Shown here one piece after another: positions 17,490 to 33,980 of a stretch of DNA of 64,000 bases; position 1 is the stretch's first letter; every line of letters starts with the position of its first letter. The translations under genes and the position numbers were made by a program. The stretch is from CADCTB01 sp964479465 (GTDB lineage Bacteria > Actinomycetota > Acidimicrobiia > Acidimicrobiales > AC-14). The stretch lies in NCBI GenBank assembly GCA_964479465.1, contig CAYZMG010000009.1, positions 1 through 64,000 on the forward strand, written 5' to 3'. Under the pieces are notes generated by a model. That model worked only from the letters and a program-made list of their open reading frames with translations. It had not been told where the DNA came from and searched no databases.

Positions 17490-24620
<7,131 letters not shown>

Positions 24621-24638
<18 letters not shown>

Positions 24639-24676
24639 ATACCGCCGCCGGCGTCAAGTAGATACCGCCGCCGGCG
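24621..24676 (+). repeat. 23-bp tandem duplication over a stop codon
   Basis: Two 23-bp copies (24621-24643, 24644-24666) and ten bases of a third. The unit holds the last codons GCCGGCGTCAAGTAG of the giant kinase, so Ala-Gly-Val-Lys-stop appears twice in the DNA, the second copy in another frame after the real stop. Confidence 0.85.
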
Positions 24677-24677
24677 A

Positions 24678-25115
24678 TCAGTGGCGGCTTAGAAAGACAT
24701 CCCGCAGGATGTCGGCCTCCAGTTCCATGTCGTCGAGGCGGTGCTTGACCACGTCGCCGATGCTCACGATGCCGCAAAGGCGTCCGTTGCCGTCCACCAC
24801 CGGCACGTGGCGGTGGCGGGTGCGCGTCATCTGGTCCATCACGTGGACGAGGGAGTCACCGGGCGAGCACACCGGCACCGTCCGCGACATGATCGCTACC
24901 ACGCTCATCTCCAGGAGATCGGCCCCGTGACGGGTCAGGCCGCGGACCACGTCGCGCTCGGACAGCACGCCCTCGACCCTCTCGCCGTCACGGGAGACGA
25001 CGAGGGCGCCCACGTTCTGCATGCGCATGCGATGGACGGCGATCAGCACTTTGGCGTCGGGACGGATGGTCTCGACGTCGGGGCCCTTCGTCCGCAGGAC
25101 TTGCTCGACCTTCAT
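24678..25115 (-). CDS. CBS-domain pair protein
   Basis: 145 residues made of two CBS motifs: VETIRPDAKVLIAVHRMRMQ ending GVLSERDVVRGL, and MSRTVPVCSPGDSLVHVMDQ ending GIVSIGDVVKHRL. Stand-alone CBS pairs bind adenosine nucleotides and act as energy or redox sensors; in actinobacteria they are often induced under hypoxia. ATG 25115 overlaps the Usp-like stop (ATGA). Target unknown. Confidence 0.9.
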   Translation of the reverse strand: MKVEQVLRTKGPDVETIRPDAKVLIAVHRMRMQNVGALVVSRDGERVEGVLSERDVVRGLTRHGADLLEMSVVAIMSRTVPVCSPGDSLVHVMDQMTRTRHRHVPVVDGNGRLCGIVSIGDVVKHRLDDMELEADILRDVFLSRH

Positions 25116-25531
25116 GCCGCAACCCTTCTGGCGACAACGGTGGTCACCGGCAGCTCGAACCACCGGTGGATCCGATGGGGTAGATCCTGGTGCAGCCAGC
25201 GGGAGACGCCGGCGGGCAGCGTCGACAGGATGATCTCGTCGAACGGGCCGGCGTTGCGGATGGCGTCTCTGACCGCGTCCATGGCCCGGGCGTCGCCGAC
25301 TTCACCCTCGACGTCGACCCCCAGGGCGCGGAAGCGCTCGAGGCCCAGTTCCAGCCGCTCGGCGGCATAGGCATGGTCCCGGTGCTCCAGCTGCCAGGCC
25401 GGGCCTGGCGCATGGGTGGCCGGGACGACCAGATGGAACGAACACGGGCCGGCGGCGAGGCAGTTGCGCACCTGGCCGAGCAGCGGGTCACCCAGAAGCG
25501 TCTGGTTGGCCACGATGAGATAGCGCCGCAT
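25112..25531 (-). CDS. Universal-stress-protein-like small protein
   Basis: 139 residues. The first strand is MRRYLIVANQTLLGDPLLGQ; FHLVVPATHAPG and a late DEIILSTLPAGVSRWLHQDL followed by LPVTTV give the alternating alpha/beta layout of a USP/HUP fold, but no clear ATP-binding G-x2-G-x9-G motif is seen. GAGGGG ribosome-binding site before ATG 25531. It lies between the SpoIIE phosphatase (44-base overlap) and the CBS gene, forming a three-gene stress operon. Confidence 0.75.
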   Translation of the reverse strand: MRRYLIVANQTLLGDPLLGQVRNCLAAGPCSFHLVVPATHAPGPAWQLEHRDHAYAAERLELGLERFRALGVDVEGEVGDARAMDAVRDAIRNAGPFDEIILSTLPAGVSRWLHQDLPHRIHRWFELPVTTVVARRVAA

Positions 25532-27458
25532 ACGGACCCCTCTCTCTCTGTATCGAGCGTACGCCTGGGGTCCCGCTACGTACAGGATTCTTTGCATCTA
25601 TATGCGATTGAGCCGGCGGTACGACCGAGCGGGCGGTCGAGGCCGCCAAGGCCGGCACCTCGTCCGCCGGCACGCGGAGGAGCACCACGCAGCAGTCGTC
25701 GATCCTCGATCGGTCCCGGAGGCATCCGGACATCAACAGGTCGCATCCCGCAGCGAGGTCACGTTCGCTCGCGGCCGCCTCCGCCACCGCCGCCATTGCG
25801 TCGATCGACTGGTCGATGGCCACTGTGGAGGTTTCGACGACGCCGTCGGTGTAGAGCACGACCAAGTCGCCGCCACCGAGGTAGAGGGTGTGGGTCGTGT
25901 ACGTGGCGTTGGCGTCGGCACCCAGCGGCGGCCCGGGAGTGTCGTACAGGGCCTCGCCGTGGCCGAAGGAGACGTGCACCGGCGGCAGGTGCCCGGCGCT
26001 CGCCCACCGGAAGCTGCGATCGCCGGGGTCGAACACGGCGTAGAGCGCGGTGGCGAAGCACTCGTCGTCGCGCTCGAGGAGCGCCAGCCGGTTGAGCCGG
26101 GCGAGGAGGGAGCCCGGATCGGCGTCGTCCAGCACGCATCCCCTCGCCGCATGGCGGAACAGGGCCATCCGCGTCGCCGCGGTCAACCCGTGCCCGGCGA
26201 CGTCGCCGATGCCCACGAGGAGTCGCCCGTCGGGGAGCGACCAACTGTCGTACCAATCGCCGCCGATGTCGCCGGCCTCGATATCGACTGGGAGGTACCG
26301 GGCGGCGATCTCGGCGCCGTCGGTGTGGGACGTCACCCGGGGCAGCACCGCCTCCGTGAGGGTCGTAGCGATCCGTCGTTGGCGCTGGTAGCGCGTGGCG
26401 GTGTCGATGGCCTCCGCGGCACGGGCGCACAGGTCCTCGACCAGCTCGACCAGCCGGGCCGAGTAGGTCCGCGCCGGCTCGCTGAACGCGAGGGTGAGCA
26501 CGGCGACGGGCGTGCGGTTCCCGTGGGCTCGGACCGGTACGGCGATGGCCGAATAGATCGGAAGGGCCTTGAGCGCAGCGGCGAACTCGGGGGCGGCGTT
26601 CGTGGCCGCGACGGTCGCGGGGGTGATCGCGGCGATCTCGGTGGCGCCGCTCCGGATGGCGCGCGCCACGGGGCTGTCGCTGTCCATTCCCACGGGGAAC
26701 CTGCCCACGAGGCCATCGGCGACATCCTGGTGATCGCGCACGGTCAGGGCGCACCGCTGCAGCTCTCTGTCGACGGGTGTGTACACCGCCGACCAGTCGG
26801 CCAGTCGTGGTACCGCCAGGCGGCTCAGCACCGACAGCACGCCCGCCGGATCGAGCGTCGTCGTCAGCGCCCGGCTGGCGTCGGCCAGGAACTCGAGGAG
26901 GCTGCGAGCCTCCCGTTCGGCGGCGAAGAGCCGGGCGCGGTCCACCGCGATCGCCGTCTGGTCAGCCAGGACGGACAGGAACTGGAGGTCGGACTCGTCG
27001 ATCTCCCTGACCTCGGCGAAGCCGATCGACAGGCATCCCGTGGTCATGCCCCCGACAATCAGCGGCAGGGTGGCGACCGCCTCCACGCGGCTCGGCGTCC
27101 CGGAGAGGTACGGCCAGCGGCGGTCGCGCTCGGCGCGGCTGCTGACGGTCATCGGGATCCCGGTCCGCACCACGTCGGTGGCCGGCAGTCCCGACGACAT
27201 GGGAATGAGGGCGAAGGCCGCGGGAATGGCCGACTCGACGCCGGCCCCGCCGGCCCATCGTAGGCCGGTGCCGTCCTCGTCGAGCAGCCAGAGAGCCCTG
27301 CTGGCCGCCCCGACCGCGGCCAGCGACCGCTCGAACAGGGCGGAGACGGCCTCCTCGGCGGTGGTGGCGGCCGCGAGCGCACTCGTCGCCGCCTTCAGCT
27401 CGGTGAGCCGGGCGGCGGCCCGGGACCCCTCTAGCGGCCGGAAATCACGGTGCGGCAC
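25488..27458 (-). CDS. GAF-GAF-SpoIIE-type PP2C phosphatase
   Basis: 656 residues from GTG 27458. Two GAF domains (about 20-175 and 195-350) are followed by a PP2C-like phosphatase (about 375-595) with metal-binding motifs GDIGGDWYDSW, IGDVAGHGLTAA and VLYTDGVVE, and final DDCCVVLLRV. Such proteins dephosphorylate anti-anti-sigma factors in partner-switching control of stress sigma factors (RsbU/RsbP type). No RsbV/RsbW-like gene is in the window. The C-terminal tail after about residue 600 is unconserved, and its last 44 bases overlap the Usp-like gene start. Confidence 0.9.
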   Translation of the reverse strand: MPHRDFRPLEGSRAAARLTELKAATSALAAATTAEEAVSALFERSLAAVGAASRALWLLDEDGTGLRWAGGAGVESAIPAAFALIPMSSGLPATDVVRTGIPMTVSSRAERDRRWPYLSGTPSRVEAVATLPLIVGGMTTGCLSIGFAEVREIDESDLQFLSVLADQTAIAVDRARLFAAEREARSLLEFLADASRALTTTLDPAGVLSVLSRLAVPRLADWSAVYTPVDRELQRCALTVRDHQDVADGLVGRFPVGMDSDSPVARAIRSGATEIAAITPATVAATNAAPEFAAALKALPIYSAIAVPVRAHGNRTPVAVLTLAFSEPARTYSARLVELVEDLCARAAEAIDTATRYQRQRRIATTLTEAVLPRVTSHTDGAEIAARYLPVDIEAGDIGGDWYDSWSLPDGRLLVGIGDVAGHGLTAATRMALFRHAARGCVLDDADPGSLLARLNRLALLERDDECFATALYAVFDPGDRSFRWASAGHLPPVHVSFGHGEALYDTPGPPLGADANATYTTHTLYLGGGDLVVLYTDGVVETSTVAIDQSIDAMAAVAEAAASERDLAAGCDLLMSGCLRDRSRIDDCCVVLLRVPADEVPALAASTARSVVPPAQSHIDAKNPVRSGTPGVRSIQRERGPYAALSHRGQPDASG

Positions 27459-27710
27459 CGGCTGCTCCGGAAAGCGGCAACGGCGTTCGCACCGCGCCTC
27501 CGAACGCGCCGGACGGGGTCCTCCCGAAGCGGCAGCAGCTGGCCAAGTGGTGTCGTCCCATGCGTCCTCGCCGGCACCGACCCGACGGTTGCCGGCGAGC
27601 CCAGTAAAGCCCTTCCGAAGGCCTGAGTCCAGTCACCAGCACCCGCAGTACAGACAGTCGGCATCATCCGGAAAGAGGACGGGCCGTCCTGGTCTGCCGC
27701 CGTTCGGACG

Positions 27711-27735
27711 TACCATCGAGATGGTGGACCAGTGA
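27711..27735 (+). promoter_or_regulatory. Leaderless-type promoter and three-codon upstream ORF before korA
   Basis: TACCAT (27711-27716), seven bases, then GTG GAC CAG TGA (27724-27735). The mini-ORF stop overlaps the korA start as GTGA (27732-27735), the same coupling used between genes in this window. KorA synthesis could depend on ribosomes that load at the leaderless GTG and reinitiate. The element is seen; the mechanism is inferred. Confidence 0.35.
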
Positions 27736-29603
27736 CCGACACAACAGGGCACCCGCTTCAGGAGCTGGAGAAGGTCGTCATCCGCTTCGCCGGCGACTCG
27801 GGCGACGGCATGCAGCTCACGGGCGACCGCTTCTCGGTGTCCAGTGCCCTCTTCGGCAACGACCTGTCGACCGTCCCTGACTACCCGGCGGAGATACGGG
27901 CGCCGGCCGGCACGCTGGCCGGCGTCTCCGCCTTTCAGATCCACATCTCCGACCACGACATCCTCACGCCCGGCGACTCCCCCAACGTCCTGGTGGCCAT
28001 GAACCCGGCCGCACTCCGGGCCAACGTCGGGGACATGGCCGCGGGCAGCACCCTCATCGTGAACGCGGACGCCTTCGTCGAGCGCAACCTGGCCAAGGCC
28101 GGCTACGCCACCGACCCTCTCACCGACGGCTCCCTGGCCGGCTTCGTGGTCTACGCGGTGCCGATGACGTCGCTCACCATCGAGGCCACCAAGCCCAGCG
28201 GGGCCAAGACCAGGGACGCCGAGCGGTCGAAGAACCTCTTCGCCCTCGGGCTGCTGTCGTGGATGTACAGCCGCCCGGCCGACCTGACGCTGAACTGGAT
28301 CGAGCAGCGCTTCGCCAAGTCCCCCACCGTCGCCCAGGCCAATGCGCTGGCCTTCAAGGCCGGGTACAACTTCGGCGAGACCGCCGAGCTGGTGGGCGGC
28401 CCCTTCACCGTGCGGGCCACCCACTTCGACCCCGGCACCTACACCAGCATCAACGGCAACACCGCCCTGGCCTGGGGCCTCGTCGCCGCCGGCCAGCTGG
28501 CCAAGCTGCCGGTCTTCCTGGCTTCCTACCCGATCACGCCGGCATCCGACATCCTCCACGAGCTGTCCAAGCGCCAGAACTTCGGCGTGCGCACCATGCA
28601 GGCCGAGGACGAGATCGCGGCGGCCGGCGCCGCCCTCGGGGCGTCCTTCGGCGGCCACCTCGGCGTGACGACCACCAGCGGTCCGGGCATGGACCTCAAG
28701 TCCGAGACACTGGGCCTAGCCATCAGCCTCGAGCTCCCGATGGTCATCATCGACGTCCAGCGGGGTGGCCCCTCCACCGGCCTGCCCACCAAGACCGAGC
28801 AGGCCGACCTGCTCATGGCCATGTACGGCCGCCACGGCGAAGCGCCGCTGCCCATCGTGGCCGCCCGGGCGCCGGGCCACTGCTTCTATGCCGCCATCGA
28901 GGCGGCGCGGATCGCCCTCAAGTACCGCACACCGGTGATCGTCCTCTCCGACGGCTATCTCGCCAACAGCGCCGAGCCTTGGCGGATCCCGGAGGTCGGT
29001 GAGCTCCCCGACATCTCGGTCGACTACGCCCGCGGCCCCAACGCCACCGCGGAGGACGGCACCCCCACGTTCCTGCCCTACCTGCGCGACACCGAGACCC
29101 TCGCCCCACCCTGGGCCATCCCCGGCACCGCGGGCCTGGAGCACCGCATCGGCGGCCTGGAGAAGGCCGACGGCACCGGGGCGATCTCCTACGACGCCGC
29201 CAACCACGAGCTGATGGTCCGCACCCGGGCGGCCAAGATCGCCGGCATCGCCGGCGACATCCCGCTCACCCAGCTCGACGACCCCGACGGCAGCGCCGAG
29301 GTGCTCGTGCTGGGCTGGGGGTCGACGTACGGGTCGATCGTGGCGGCCGTGGAACGGCTGCGCCGGCGGGGGAAGAAGCTGGCCCGGGCCCATCTCATCC
29401 ACCTCAACCCGTTCCCCACCGACCTGGGCGAGGTTCTCTCCCGCTACCGCATGGTCCTCGTGCCGGAGAACAACCTCGGCCAGCTCACCGCCCTGATCCG
29501 GGCCCAGTACCTCGTCGATGCCCGGGCCATCACCAAGGTCCAGGGCCAGCGCTTCCTCTTCTCCGAGATCGAAGCCGCCGTCCTCGCCCTCATGGACGCC
29601 TAG
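27732..29603 (+). CDS. korA: 2-oxoacid:acceptor oxidoreductase, alpha (gamma-alpha fused) subunit
   Basis: 623 residues. The N-terminal gamma domain (RFAGDSGDGMQLTGDRFSVS, about 14-190) is fused to the alpha pyrimidine-binding domain (LASYPITPASDILHELSK; TTTSGPGMDLKSETLGLAIS; IDVQRGGPSTGLPTKTEQAD) and a C-terminal beta-alpha domain. With KorB it oxidatively decarboxylates a 2-oxoacid, most likely 2-oxoglutarate, to acyl-CoA while reducing ferredoxin, the oxygen-tolerant two-subunit type known from mycobacteria. The 2-oxoglutarate assignment rests on family resemblance. GTG 27732 is the only start in frame. Confidence 0.92.
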   Translation: MTDTTGHPLQELEKVVIRFAGDSGDGMQLTGDRFSVSSALFGNDLSTVPDYPAEIRAPAGTLAGVSAFQIHISDHDILTPGDSPNVLVAMNPAALRANVGDMAAGSTLIVNADAFVERNLAKAGYATDPLTDGSLAGFVVYAVPMTSLTIEATKPSGAKTRDAERSKNLFALGLLSWMYSRPADLTLNWIEQRFAKSPTVAQANALAFKAGYNFGETAELVGGPFTVRATHFDPGTYTSINGNTALAWGLVAAGQLAKLPVFLASYPITPASDILHELSKRQNFGVRTMQAEDEIAAAGAALGASFGGHLGVTTTSGPGMDLKSETLGLAISLELPMVIIDVQRGGPSTGLPTKTEQADLLMAMYGRHGEAPLPIVAARAPGHCFYAAIEAARIALKYRTPVIVLSDGYLANSAEPWRIPEVGELPDISVDYARGPNATAEDGTPTFLPYLRDTETLAPPWAIPGTAGLEHRIGGLEKADGTGAISYDAANHELMVRTRAAKIAGIAGDIPLTQLDDPDGSAEVLVLGWGSTYGSIVAAVERLRRRGKKLARAHLIHLNPFPTDLGEVLSRYRMVLVPENNLGQLTALIRAQYLVDARAITKVQGQRFLFSEIEAAVLALMDA

Positions 29604-29612
29604 GAGCACGAA

Positions 29613-30632
29613 ATGACCGACGTCAGTGTCCCCATCACCACCAAGAAGGACTGGGCCAGCGACCAGGAAGTGCGCTGGTGCCCTGGGTGCGGCGACTACT
29701 CGATCCTCACCGCCGTCCAGATGCTGATGCCCAACCTGGGGATGCGCCGCGAGAACACGGTGTTCGTCTCCGGCATCGGGTGCTCCAGCCGCTTCCCTTA
29801 CTACATGGACACCTATGGGATGCACTCCATCCACGGGCGTGCGCTGCCCCTGGCCACCGGCCTGGCCGTGGCCCGGCCCGACCTCGACGTGTGGGTGGTG
29901 ACCGGCGACGGTGACGCCCTCAGCATCGGTGGCAACCACCTGATTCATGCCCTCCGTCGCAACGTCAACCTCACTATCCTGTTGTTCAACAACCAGATCT
30001 ATGGCCTCACCAAGGGCCAGTACTCCCCCACCAGCGAGGAAGGGAAGGTCACAAAGTCGACCCCGTTCGGGTCTGTCGACCACCCGTTCAACCCCGTCGC
30101 TCTCGCCCTCGGGGCCGAGGCCACGTTCGTGGCCCGCACCCATGACCTCGACCGGGCCCACATGATGGAGATCTTCCGCCGGGCCCATGACCACCGGGGC
30201 TCCGGGTTCGTCGAGATCTACCAGAACTGCAACGTCTTCAACGACGGCGCCTTCGCGAAGATCACCGGTCGCGAGGTGCGGCCGCAGATGCTCATCCCGC
30301 TTGTCCACGGCCGGCCGGTGCGCTTCGGCGCTGACAACGAGCTTGGCGTCGTGGTCGACCAGCAAGGGCAGGCCTGCATTGTGAACGTGGCCGACGTCGG
30401 CGAGGACGCCATCCTGGTCCATGACGAGCGCCGGGAGGACCCCGGCCTGGCTTTCCTGCTCTCCCACCTGGCGACGGGCCCCTCCGAGCCCACGCCGGTC
30501 GGGGTGTTCCGGGCCGTCGAGCGGCCCGACTACGGGTCGCTGGTCAACCGGCAGGTCGTGGCCGCCGGCGAGCGTCTCGGCCCGGGCGACCTGGGCGAGC
30601 TCTTCTCCTCGGGCACCACCTGGCAGACCTGA
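29613..30632 (+). CDS. korB: 2-oxoacid:acceptor oxidoreductase, beta subunit
   Basis: 339 residues, nine bases after korA with an AGGAG ribosome-binding site. It carries the thiamine-diphosphate site (VTGDGDALSIGGNHLIHALR then NVNLTILLFNN) and four cysteines fitting one [4Fe-4S] cluster (WCPGCGDYS, SGIGCSSRFP, IYQNCNVFND). No separate ferredoxin-like delta subunit is encoded nearby, as expected of the KorAB type. It works with KorA in the cytoplasm, linking central carbon metabolism to reduced ferredoxin. Confidence 0.93.
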   Translation: MTDVSVPITTKKDWASDQEVRWCPGCGDYSILTAVQMLMPNLGMRRENTVFVSGIGCSSRFPYYMDTYGMHSIHGRALPLATGLAVARPDLDVWVVTGDGDALSIGGNHLIHALRRNVNLTILLFNNQIYGLTKGQYSPTSEEGKVTKSTPFGSVDHPFNPVALALGAEATFVARTHDLDRAHMMEIFRRAHDHRGSGFVEIYQNCNVFNDGAFAKITGREVRPQMLIPLVHGRPVRFGADNELGVVVDQQGQACIVNVADVGEDAILVHDERREDPGLAFLLSHLATGPSEPTPVGVFRAVERPDYGSLVNRQVVAAGERLGPGDLGELFSSGTTWQT

Positions 30633-30658
30633 CCGCTCGGCTGGCGGCCGCCGGCTGC

Positions 30659-31387
30659 GTGGCCGCCGAGGAGGAGGCGGCCCTGCTGCTCGCCGCCGCC
30701 ACCGACCCCGAGGTCCTCGAAGCGCTCGTCTGCCGGCGAACGGCCGGCGAGCCGCTGGCATGGGTGGTCGGGGGCGTGGACTTCTGCGGGCTGCGGATCA
30801 GGGTCGACCCCGGCGTCTACGTGCCCCGAGGGCAAACCGAGGCCCTGGCCGAGCGGGCCGCGTCGCTGCTGCCGGCGGAGGGCGTCGCCGTCGACCTGTG
30901 CACGGGCGCGGGCGCCGTCGCCGCCGTGCTCCGGGCCCGCCGGCCGGAGGCCACGGTCCTCGGCACCGACATCGACCCGACAGCGGTCGGCTGCGCCCAG
31001 GCCAACGGCGTCGAGGCCCTCCTCGGCGATCTCGACGCTCCCCTGCCGCCGGCGCTTCGCGGTTCCGTCGACGTGATCACTGCAGTGGTCCCGTACGTCC
31101 CCACCGACGAGCTGGCGTTCCTGCCCCGCGACGTCGTGGCCTTCGAGCCCCGCCGGGCGCTCGACGGCGGCCGCGGCGGCGTCGAGGTGCTGTCGGCCCT
31201 CGTGGCACGCGGCGCCTCGTGGCTGCGGCCGGGCGGTTGGCTCCTTCTCGAGATCGGTGGGCGGCAGGCGGTGGCGGTGTCCGCGGCCTTGGAGGCCGCC
31301 GGCTTCGGGGAGATCATCATCCTGCGTGACGAGGAGGGCGACGACCGGGCCATGGTTGGACGGAAGATTTCGAACTTCGGGCTGTAG
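30659..31387 (+). CDS. PrmC-like N5-glutamine methyltransferase homologue
   Basis: 242 residues. A helical N-terminal part (RRTAGEPLAWVVGGVDFCGL then VYVPRGQTEALAERA) and a SAM-binding Rossmann domain (VAVDLCTGAGAVAAVLRARR; VLGTDIDPTAVGCA) match release-factor glutamine methyltransferases. The catalytic NPPY reads VVPYVPTDE, so the asparagine is absent; a diverged subgroup has similar substitutions, and activity on release factors is doubtful. GTG 30659 is used; an in-frame CTG at 30629 overlapping the korB stop would add ten plausible residues. Probably co-transcribed with korAB. Confidence 0.8.
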   Translation: MAAEEEAALLLAAATDPEVLEALVCRRTAGEPLAWVVGGVDFCGLRIRVDPGVYVPRGQTEALAERAASLLPAEGVAVDLCTGAGAVAAVLRARRPEATVLGTDIDPTAVGCAQANGVEALLGDLDAPLPPALRGSVDVITAVVPYVPTDELAFLPRDVVAFEPRRALDGGRGGVEVLSALVARGASWLRPGGWLLLEIGGRQAVAVSAALEAAGFGEIIILRDEEGDDRAMVGRKISNFGL

Positions 31388-31519
31388 CCCCACCCGGCAA
31401 CTGCCGATGATCTCTCTATGGCGCCGGCGTTGGCCCTCTCCGTGCGGGGAGCAAACGCGTGAGAGCATCCGCGCGAATGCACCATCAGCGCCCTGCCGGC
31501 GGAGGTCGATGATTCTCCC

Positions 31520-33979
31520 ATGTTCGCCGGCGTGGTCTACCTGGCTCTCGGAGCGCTGGTGTCGGTGGCCTACTTCTGCGTCCCCGGCCTGAAAGGCAAC
31601 GGCCTCGTCTTCAGCCTGATCGGCCTCTCGGCCGCAGTGGCGATCGTCGTCGGTGCGCTCCGCAACCGGCCCCGGCAGCTCCTCCCGTGGATGCTCTTCG
31701 CCGCCGCCCAGGTCTCCTTCGTCATCGGCGACCTCCTGTACTACGCCTTCCACTTCGACTTCCCGTCTCTGGGAGACGTGTTCTACCTGGCCGTCTATCC
31801 CCTCCTTGTGGCCGGCTTGCTCATTCTCATCCGGGCCCGGAGCGCGGGACGGGATCGGGGCAGCCTGCTCGACGCGTTGGTCATCACCGTCGGTCTGGGG
31901 CTGCTCGCCTGGGTCTTCCTGATCGAGCCCTACACCGAGCTGGAGGGGCTCAGCTCGCTCCAGCGGCTCATGTCGATCTCCTACCCGCTGATGGACGTCC
32001 TCCTCCTGGCCGTCACCGCCCGCCTGGCCATGGGCTCGGGCACCCGCTCGCCGAGCTTCTACCTCATCGGGCTCGGCATTCTCAGCCTGCTGGCCACCGA
32101 TTCGGTGTACGGCTACATCGAGCTGCACAGTGGCTACGGGCAGGGCGGCCTCCTCGACGCCGGCTGGCTGGCCTATTACCTGCTGTGGGGTGCCGCCGCG
32201 CTCCTCCCCGGGATGCGAGACCTCGACGAGCGCTCGCCGGACGTCCGACCCATGCTGACCGGCCGGCGGCTTCTCCCCTTGGCCGGCGCCACCTTGATTG
32301 CGCCGGCTGTCGCCATCGTCCAGTCGATGAAGGACCCCAGTGCTTCCTTCTCGGTCTCCTCTGTCGCCTCGGCCGTGCTCTTCCTCCTCGTGCTGGCCCG
32401 CATGACCGGCCTGGTCAAGAGCCTGCGGCGGAGCGTGGACGACGAGCACCGGGCCCTGTTCCGGGAGGGTGTGCTGCGCCGGGCGGCGGTGGCCCTCGGG
32501 GGCGCGCCCGACCGCGATGCCGTCGAGCAGATCACCCTCGAAGCGGCTCAGGCGCTCACCGCCGATGCCGGCGGGGCCGATGTCCGCGTCCGCCTAACGC
32601 CCCTCCCGGCCTCGTCCACCGGTGAGGCAGTGGCCTCCGGCTCAATCTCCTCGTCGCTCCGAATCCCCATCGCCACCCAGGCGTCGCGCCACGGCTCGAT
32701 CTGGGTGTCGGGGGCCGGCGCATTGACCCCTCCCGTTGTGGCTTCCCTCGAGTCGCTGGGCGCCCAGGCCGCCGTCGCCCTGGAGCGCGCCGCACTGGCC
32801 GAAGACCTCTTGCGCCGGCGCAGCGACGAGCGCATGGCGGCCATCGTGGCCCAGGCGTCCGACGTCATCACGGTGCTCGACGCCGACCTCGTCGTCCGCC
32901 ACCAGACGGCGTCGGCCGGCCGCTTCCTCTGCTACGAGGCCGGCACGCTGAGCGGCCGCCGGCTCCTCGAGCTGGTCCATCCGGACGATCTCCCGGCGGC
33001 CGAGGCGTTCTTCGCCGAGCTGGCGGGACAGCCGGGCGTCCGTCCCGAGACCGAGTTCCGCTTCCGCAGCGGCGACGGGACCTGGGTCGACATTGAGGTT
33101 CTGGGCAACAACCTGCTCCAGGACGGCCGGGTGGGCGGCATCGTCGTCACCATCCGCGACGTGACCAAGCGCAAGGCGCTGGAAGCGGGCCTCCAGCTCC
33201 AGGTCGCCGAGCTGACCGAGCTCGACCGGATCAAGTCCGACCTCGTCTCCACCGTCTCCCACGAGCTGCGCACGCCGCTCACCACCCTGGTGGGCCACGT
33301 CGAGATGCTGGCCGACGGCGACTTCGGCGAGCTGTCCGATGACCAGCGGTGGGCGGTCCAGGCCATCGACCGCAACTCCCAGCGCCTGCTGACCCTCATC
33401 GAGGACATGCTGACCCTTGCCAGGATCGAGAACGGCGGCCTGGGCCTCGACGTCGCCCCCACCGACGTGCAGGACCTCCTCGCGGACATACAGGCGGCGG
33501 CCTCCCCACTGGCTCGGGCCAAGTCGATCGAACTGGGCCTGGAGATCGGCGCCGGACTTCCTGCCGTGCTGGCCGATCGCTCGGCCCTGGAACGAGCGAT
33601 CTTGAACCTCCTTTCGAACGCGGTGAAGTTCACGCCCGAAGGCGGGAACGTCCGGCTGCGGGCGACCCACGACGGGGCCAACGCCGTCTTCTCCGTCTCC
33701 GACACCGGCATGGGGATGTCGGCTGAGGACCAGAGTCGCCTCTTCACCCGGTTCTTCCGGTCGCCGGCGGCAATGTCCATGGCCATCCCGGGGACCGGCT
33801 TGGGGTTGGCCATCGTGAAGACGATCGTCGACGACCACGGCGGTGCCATCAGCGTCGAGTCGATGCCCGGCGCCGGCACGACCGTCGAGTTCACCATCCC
33901 CCTTTCAGCTCCCGCCCTCCGCAGCGCCGACCGCAGCCACGGCGGCAACAAGGAAGAGGCCGCAGCCGCCCTCGCGTAG
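31520..33979 (+). CDS. Membrane sensor histidine kinase with GAF and PAS domains
   Basis: 819 residues. About eight transmembrane helices (residues 1-300; MFAGVVYLALGALVSVAYFC, GDVFYLAVYPLLVAGLLILI) are followed by a GAF-like domain (about 320-435), a PAS domain with PAC end (about 440-555; FRFRSGDGTWVDIEVLGNNL), HisKA with His581 in SHELRTPLTTLVGH, and HATPase_c (ILNLLSNAVKFTPEGGN; GTGLGLAIVKTIVDDHGG). No response regulator is adjacent, so it is an orphan kinase. A GGAGG lies 14 bases before ATG 31520, rather far for a ribosome-binding site. Confidence 0.92.
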   Translation: MFAGVVYLALGALVSVAYFCVPGLKGNGLVFSLIGLSAAVAIVVGALRNRPRQLLPWMLFAAAQVSFVIGDLLYYAFHFDFPSLGDVFYLAVYPLLVAGLLILIRARSAGRDRGSLLDALVITVGLGLLAWVFLIEPYTELEGLSSLQRLMSISYPLMDVLLLAVTARLAMGSGTRSPSFYLIGLGILSLLATDSVYGYIELHSGYGQGGLLDAGWLAYYLLWGAAALLPGMRDLDERSPDVRPMLTGRRLLPLAGATLIAPAVAIVQSMKDPSASFSVSSVASAVLFLLVLARMTGLVKSLRRSVDDEHRALFREGVLRRAAVALGGAPDRDAVEQITLEAAQALTADAGGADVRVRLTPLPASSTGEAVASGSISSSLRIPIATQASRHGSIWVSGAGALTPPVVASLESLGAQAAVALERAALAEDLLRRRSDERMAAIVAQASDVITVLDADLVVRHQTASAGRFLCYEAGTLSGRRLLELVHPDDLPAAEAFFAELAGQPGVRPETEFRFRSGDGTWVDIEVLGNNLLQDGRVGGIVVTIRDVTKRKALEAGLQLQVAELTELDRIKSDLVSTVSHELRTPLTTLVGHVEMLADGDFGELSDDQRWAVQAIDRNSQRLLTLIEDMLTLARIENGGLGLDVAPTDVQDLLADIQAAASPLARAKSIELGLEIGAGLPAVLADRSALERAILNLLSNAVKFTPEGGNVRLRATHDGANAVFSVSDTGMGMSAEDQSRLFTRFFRSPAAMSMAIPGTGLGLAIVKTIVDDHGGAISVESMPGAGTTVEFTIPLSAPALRSADRSHGGNKEEAAAALA

Positions 33980-33980
33980 C

